A DNA stretch of 33,116 nucleotides from positions 1-33,116 of IMG/VR virus record IMGVR_UViG_3300042934_000549, one strand, 5' to 3'. Shown here piece by piece: positions 29,865 to 33,116 of the stretch. The position numbers and the translations under genes are program-made. Within the stretch, counting starts at the first letter, position 1. Every line of letters begins with the position of its first letter. A model generated the notes under the pieces. The model did not search any database, was not told where the DNA came from, and saw nothing but the letters and a program-made list of their open reading frames with translations. This DNA is from a virus.

Positions 29865-30351
29865 TTCAATAAGACTATGTGATCTCTGCTTTGAAGTAAC
29901 CTCTCAAAGCAGTAGCTCTAATATCTAGCTGCAGTTGGCTTACTCAATGTGAGTGTGAAGCTCAAACCTTGCTTGAGTTGCGAATTTCCATCCAGATCTT
30001 GTTCGTCTCTTACTTAGCCATTGCGAATAAGGCACACAAAAAAGGCAAGCTAGGTGCGCCCAGCGTAGTGCGGTAGAGCCGCCCCGAGATCTGACCCAAA
30101 GGCTTAAAATATGACGCTACCTGATTGACACGATGGAGCTCGTCGAGGCGAGCAGATTGTCAAGCTTGAGCACGCTGGACGGTGTCGGAGCATCGACTGC
30201 GACAGCGCAAGTGCAAGGGTATGAGCTTTCAAAAATCAATTCCGCAACTGAGTCTTGCCCTATTAAATTTAGAGGCTTGTAGGGCCCTCAAAAACACACT
30301 GTTGCGGAATTATTTACTGTCCAAGCTACTGATTTATAAGAAAATTTAGGT
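29865..30351. other. Non-coding phage arm next to attR, with inverted repeats
   Basis: No gene seen in about 490 nt. It contains the hairpin at 29886-29912 and a perfect 11-bp inverted repeat, AATTCCGCAAC (30238-30248) and GTTGCGGAATT (30301-30311), the second half of which ends 40 bp from the tRNA fragment. Repeats in this position could be integrase or excisionase arm sites (inference). Confidence 0.4.
29886..29912 (+). terminator. Hairpin after the protease gene
   Basis: CTGCTTTGA (29886-29894) and TCAAAGCAG (29904-29912) form a perfect 9-bp stem with a 9-nt loop, 22 nt after the ietS stop. No T run follows, so it may be a weak terminator or 3' mRNA stabiliser. Confidence 0.4.
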
Positions 30352-30399
30352 CGGATTGCAAATCCGTCTACGCCGGTTCGATTCCGACCTCGGCCTCCA
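30352..30399 (+). other. attR: 3' 48 nt of a tRNA-Cys(GCA) gene
   Basis: CGGATTGCAAATCCG (anticodon arm with GCA), a T arm around GGTTCGATTCC and the acceptor end CTCGGCCTCCA match the 3' part of a tRNA-Cys. The 5' half is absent: the sequence to its left is AT-rich phage DNA with no D arm and no matching GGCCGAG acceptor strand. This is what remains on the right when a phage integrates into a tRNA gene and rebuilds it at the left junction. The 48-nt match is therefore the likely att core, and an intact tRNA-Cys should lie at attL. Confidence 0.78.
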
Positions 30400-30409
30400 T
30401 ATTCGAAAG

Positions 30410-30438
30410 CCCCGCAGATCTTGGTCTGCGGGGTTTTT
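30410..30438 (+). terminator. Terminator of the original tRNA-Cys transcript
   Basis: CCCCGCAGA (30410-30418), loop TCTTGG, TCTGCGGGG (30425-30433), then TTTTT. It is a textbook intrinsic terminator 10 nt past the CCA, so this is host DNA that belonged to the tRNA gene. Confidence 0.88.
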
Positions 30439-30496
30439 CTTTGGGCGTAGAAAGCCAAGCGTTCTGAAACTTTTCGGCATGAGTTCCAAAACTCGG

Positions 30497-30700
30497 TCAC
30501 TTGGTGGGGCTGGCGATGGCTCCCACGCGGCGGTAGACCCGTTCGGTGATCCCCTCTTTGGAATGCCCCAGCAACAGGCTGGCTTCTGCCACATCGTTGA
30601 TCTCCGAAGCAGCCTTGGGCCGAATGTCCCTGGATTGGAATTGGACAATATGGTTGGCCAAGTCTGGCCTCAATAAGCGACCGAGCGAAATTATTCCCAT
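30497..30700 (-). pseudogene. C-terminal relic of a phage/island tyrosine integrase
   Basis: On the minus strand, ending at TGA (30499-30497), the sequence encodes SRDIRPKAASEINDVAEASL, then LLGHSKEGITERVYRRVG and AIASPTK. It contains the second catalytic Arg (RDIRPKAAS), the LGHS box His and the catalytic Tyr (VYRR) of a tyrosine recombinase. About 55 C-terminal residues are recognisable; upstream the similarity stops, and the first 250 or more residues are missing. It sits 60 nt past the tRNA terminator on the host side of attR, so it is not the integrase of the present prophage's right end. It most likely marks an older element that used the same tRNA-Cys. Confidence 0.62.
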
Positions 30701-31136
30701 CCTGTCATTCCTGAGCACGTTGAGGACTGATCCAAAGAACCTGACCCTTGAATTGGATTTTTTGTGCCTGGAGAATGTGCAGATACCCACTGCCAGGGTG
30801 GCCTGAAAGGGAGCTTGGACGCGGATAAGCCGGTAGTGACGCGACGGATAAAACTGGCAGCCCTGACGATCACACGGCCTTGCATACGGATCGGTTCGAT
30901 GCAGGCAGAGCCAGACCCCTCTGAAGAGGTGTCGCGTGAACAGATCAAGCGCTCAGAAAATCCAGAGAAGCAGCGTAGAAGCACCTATACGAACGGAGAA
31001 GCACCTTTTTCATAGTAGCGTCTCCTGCTCAATGCAACGCGGCACAGCCGAATCCCCGGCAAGCACCGGGATTCTCTGTATGCAGATGCGTACGGTTTTG
31101 CGATACTCAAACGCCATCAATCTAGGGAAGACGTTG
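30701..31136. other. Non-coding or degraded stretch between integrase relic and lipoprotein
   Basis: Short open frames are present (for example 30764-31015, plus strand) but none has a ribosome-binding site or recognisable product. An imperfect hairpin, GAATCC (31050-31055) with GGATTC (31069-31074), lies before the lipoprotein gene. It probably holds decayed mobile-element DNA. Confidence 0.35.
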
Positions 31137-31667
31137 ATGCGCTTTCGCTCTGTACCGGCTCTGGTTCTGTTGTCACTCCTGACGGGTTGCGTTTCCGCCC
31201 CACCCCTCAATTTCTCGTTACAGGACGTCGAGCCTTCAAAACGCTCGATAGACGCCGACTTGCGCAGCGTCTCCGTATCATTTGCAGCCCCTTCCGAGCA
31301 AACAGGAGAGGTTCCTTCTAACGGTGAAGGCATACCGCTGCTTTGGGAGCGAGCGCTAGTCGAAGCGGTGAACAAACGCTCGGTTTTTGACGATGATTCC
31401 GTGAACAAAGTGAATCTCTTCGTCAAAATCAAGCAGCTTGACCTACCGGCAGGTGGTCTCACCATGGTTACCGATGCTACCGCTAGCTATTTACTTGTTA
31501 GCAGGAAGAGTGGCGCGACGCTCTTGCAGCAGACAATCACTACGACGGGCTCGGTTCCCCCCGGATACGCGTTTTACGGTCATGTCCGCGCTAAAGAGTC
31601 CATCAATCGGGCTGTACAGAATAATATCCGTGAGTTCCTAGACAGGCTAGATTCATCCAGTAGGTAA
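31137..31667 (+). CDS. Small predicted lipoprotein, function unknown
   Basis: A 176-residue protein with a classic lipoprotein signal: basic start (MRFRSVP), hydrophobic core (ALVLLSLL) and lipobox LTGC with Cys about 17. The mature part (PPLNFSLQDVEPSKRSIDADLRSVSVSFA, then LWERALVEAVNKRSVFDDDSVNKVNLFVKIKQLDLP) resembles small periplasmic or outer-membrane lipoproteins that share a strand-helix-strand layout. A later segment (YAFYGHVRAKESINRAVQNNIREFLDRL) is helical. AGGGA precedes the ATG at 31137; the frame is open further upstream, but that would bury the signal peptide. The gene lies among mobile-element relics. I do not recognise its family. Confidence 0.8.
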   Translation: MRFRSVPALVLLSLLTGCVSAPPLNFSLQDVEPSKRSIDADLRSVSVSFAAPSEQTGEVPSNGEGIPLLWERALVEAVNKRSVFDDDSVNKVNLFVKIKQLDLPAGGLTMVTDATASYLLVSRKSGATLLQQTITTTGSVPPGYAFYGHVRAKESINRAVQNNIREFLDRLDSSSR

Positions 31668-31830
31668 TTATTGGCCGAGGCTAGCGACCTGAGCGGTTAG
31701 TTCGTTTTCCAACCTATCACCCCATACGGCACGCCCTATGTTCCCGGGCTAGTGATTACGCATGCCTTGAGCAATTGCTCCATTCGCCTTGCAGCCTGCT
31801 GATGCCGTCACCTTGAAGAGCTAGCTGCGT

Positions 31831-32321
31831 ATGAGGACGTTGGAGCAAAGCCTTGCCCAACGAGCGCAGATTCTGCTGTTGCTCGGTGAAGGGGTCGCGT
31901 CCATGGCTATCTGCGAACAGGTGCAGATCATTACTTCAACCGTGTTCAAATGGCGCAAGCGCTACGTGGAAACGGCCTCGACGGTCTGAAGGACTTGCCG
32001 CGCAGCGGGTAGCTCTTGAAGTTGGCTGCTGACAAGATCAAGGAAATCCTGACCCTGACGATCCATCGGGTGCCCAAGCAAGCCAACCACTGGAGCGTCC
32101 GGCTGATGGCCTGATATGCCTGTGTGACAATCTGGCAAGTCCGGCAGATCTGGGCCGCCTCCGATTTCAAACGCCATCGCCTGAGAACCTTCAAGACCAG
32201 CAACGATCCGGTGTTTGCCGAAAAAGTAATCGACGTGGGCGGGCTGTACCTCAACCCTCCAAATAACGCCATTGTGCTTTCAGTCGACAAGAAGACCCAG
32301 ATCCAGGCGCTGGGTCGCACC
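31831..32321 (+). pseudogene. Decayed, truncated IS630-family transposase
   Basis: The N-terminal helix-turn-helix is clear (SLAQRAQILLLLGEGVASMAICEQ, TSTVFKWRKRYVE). A frameshift follows near 31970, after which GLDGLKDLPRSG continues in another frame, then TAG (32010-32012), KIKEILTLTIHRVPKQANHWSVRLMA, TGA (32112-32114), and [24 protein letters not shown] to [19 protein letters not shown]. The first DDE Asp (LSVDKK) is present, but the remaining catalytic half is lost after 32321. It cannot make an active transposase. The 163 nt before it (31668-31830) hold no gene I can support. Confidence 0.82.
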
Positions 32322-32456
32322 TTTTTTTTAGCGGTGCCACCTGCGGCATGTCTACTGAAGGTGCTAAGGCTTTTCTGTAAGTTTGTATCAAAATCTCTAA
32401 GGTAACTGTATGATCCGCGCTGAAACATCTTGACAAGCTAGAGGTGTGAAGCGGCA

Positions 32457-33116
32457 ATGGGAATTTTAAGGTTTTTATTGGCGGCTTTAGTTGTCGTCAG
32501 TCATATGGCGTATACAGTGCAGGGCTTCAATCCAGGTGTGTGGGCGGTGGTCATTTTCTACATACTTGCGGGTCACGTGGTGGCGAAGCTCTGGGCGCAC
32601 AGGCCCCATGAAAAATTGCTTGACTCGATATTGTGGTTTTATAAAGATAGAACGCTCAGGATTTTTCCCTTGTATTTTGCAGCCTTAGCGTTTGGTGCTG
32701 CAATCTGGGGGTTTGGAGCCGAAAGCTACTTCCTAAGCGCGCCGCCTAATGTTTCACATTGGCTTGCCAATTTTACAGTTGTTCCGCTTAGTTACTACAT
32801 GTGGAATGGCATGGATCAGTTCACGCTACTTCCCCCTGCTTGGTCTTTGGGCGTGGAGTTGCAGTTTTATTTGCTGGTTCCATTTCTGATGTTGAGTGCC
32901 AGGTTTGCGATGTGTGCCACCTTCGCCAGTGTCCTGATGTTTAGTGCTGCGCAAATGGGTTGGCTTAACACTGATGTGTTCGGCTATCGAATAATTTTAG
33001 GTGTATTATTTATATTTCTTACCGGTGCGGCCATTGAAAGCGGTTCAAGAAGGGGGCGGCTATGTGTCATCCTGGCGTGGCTTTCTATGCTTTTGTATAT
33101 AGCGGCGCTTTGGGAG
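32457..33116 (+). CDS. Acyltransferase 3 family membrane protein (partial, runs off the right edge)
   Basis: An open frame from ATG 32457 to the end gives 220 residues with at least six hydrophobic segments. It matches the OafA/AT3 family: LRFLLAALVVVSH at the start (with the catalytic-type His in the first membrane helix), VIFYILAGHVV in place of the usual FFxxSGF/Y box, KDRTLRIFPLYFAAL (the conserved R-xxRIxPxY motif), and LPPAWSLGVELQFYLLVPFLM. These enzymes move acyl groups to O-antigen, exopolysaccharide or peptidoglycan across the inner membrane. GAGGTGTGAAG lies upstream. The gene is on host DNA beyond the IS630 relic and could alter the cell-surface receptor for phages (inference). 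Confidence 0.9.
   Translation, partial: MGILRFLLAALVVVSHMAYTVQGFNPGVWAVVIFYILAGHVVAKLWAHRPHEKLLDSILWFYKDRTLRIFPLYFAALAFGAAIWGFGAESYFLSAPPNVSHWLANFTVVPLSYYMWNGMDQFTLLPPAWSLGVELQFYLLVPFLMLSARFAMCATFASVLMFSAAQMGWLNTDVFGYRIILGVLFIFLTGAAIESGSRRGRLCVILAWLSMLLYIAALWE

Larger units (their letters stand above)
1..30399 (+). mobile_element. Integrated tailed-phage genome (prophage), right-hand part
   Basis: A continuous late-gene set (Q antiterminator, holin, terminase, portal, capsid, contractile tail, endolysin, spanins) runs on the plus strand and ends at a truncated tRNA-Cys 3' end, the expected right attachment junction. The head genes are lambda-like (GpA terminase, gpW, lambda-family portal). 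The tail is P2-like with sheath FI, tube FII and baseplate V/W/J/I, so the virion should be a myovirus of mosaic origin. The left end, with integrase, repressor and attL, is outside the window. No late gene seen here is disrupted, so the visible part could still be functional. Confidence 0.92.

Noticed and set aside
30346-30648. Minus-strand frame running across the tRNA fragment and terminator
   Set aside because: It reads through structural RNA; the integrase relic is in another frame.
30764-31015. Plus-strand 83-codon frame between integrase relic and lipoprotein
   Set aside because: No ribosome-binding site and no recognisable sequence; probably degraded DNA.
1-33116. CRISPR array
   Set aside because: No regularly spaced identical repeats with unique spacers were found.

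Overview
The window looks like a Pseudomonas chromosome (inferred) carrying most of the right part of an integrated tailed phage, followed by about 2.7 kb of host DNA. The inference of Pseudomonas rests on the GC-rich coding style of the phage genes, the tRNA-Cys 3' end and the phage gene set. No species marker is present. The prophage enters at the left edge already in its late-regulation region. Its integrase, repressor and replication genes, and its other att site, lie outside the window.

Layout. (1) 1-842: the end of the early/middle region, with a small CxxC protein and a Q-type antiterminator that should switch on the late genes. (2) 1017-2255: an AT-richer, minus-strand SEC-C-motif gene with its own promoter, inserted as cargo between Q and the late operon. 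(3) 2750-4005: holin, a conserved phage protein and a candidate cos region. (4) 4020-11611: packaging and head genes: Nu1-like and GpA-like terminase subunits, gpW, lambda-family portal, a ClpP-like protease fused to the major capsid protein, a cement protein, and connector/completion proteins. (5) 11608-24732: a P2-like contractile tail (V, W, J, I, fibres, sheath FI, tube FII, E/E' chaperone, tape measure, U, X, D). (6) 24766-26014: GH19 endolysin and nested Rz/Rz1 spanins. Holin and endolysin are therefore separated by the whole structural operon. (7) 26302-29864: a second AT-richer cargo block, an AAA+ ATPase and a subtilisin-like protease matching the two-gene IetAS anti-phage defence type. 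(8) 30352-30399: attR, the 3' 48 nt of a tRNA-Cys gene, followed by that tRNA's terminator.

Host side (30440-33116): an integrase C-terminal relic, a small lipoprotein, a decayed IS630-family transposase and the start of an acyltransferase-3 membrane protein. The relics suggest this tRNA-Cys locus has been hit by mobile elements more than once.

The late genes are tightly packed, with many 4-nt ATGA overlaps (W/J, gpW/portal, completion protein/V, I/fibre). Packing is broken at a few junctions by GC-rich hairpins followed at once by a TGGAG ribosome-binding site. Most interesting for follow-up: the SEC-C cargo gene, the IetAS pair beside attR, the E/E' recoding site, a repeated GTTACGCGTAAC palindrome, the candidate cos region, and repeat expansions in gpI, the fibre and the tape measure.
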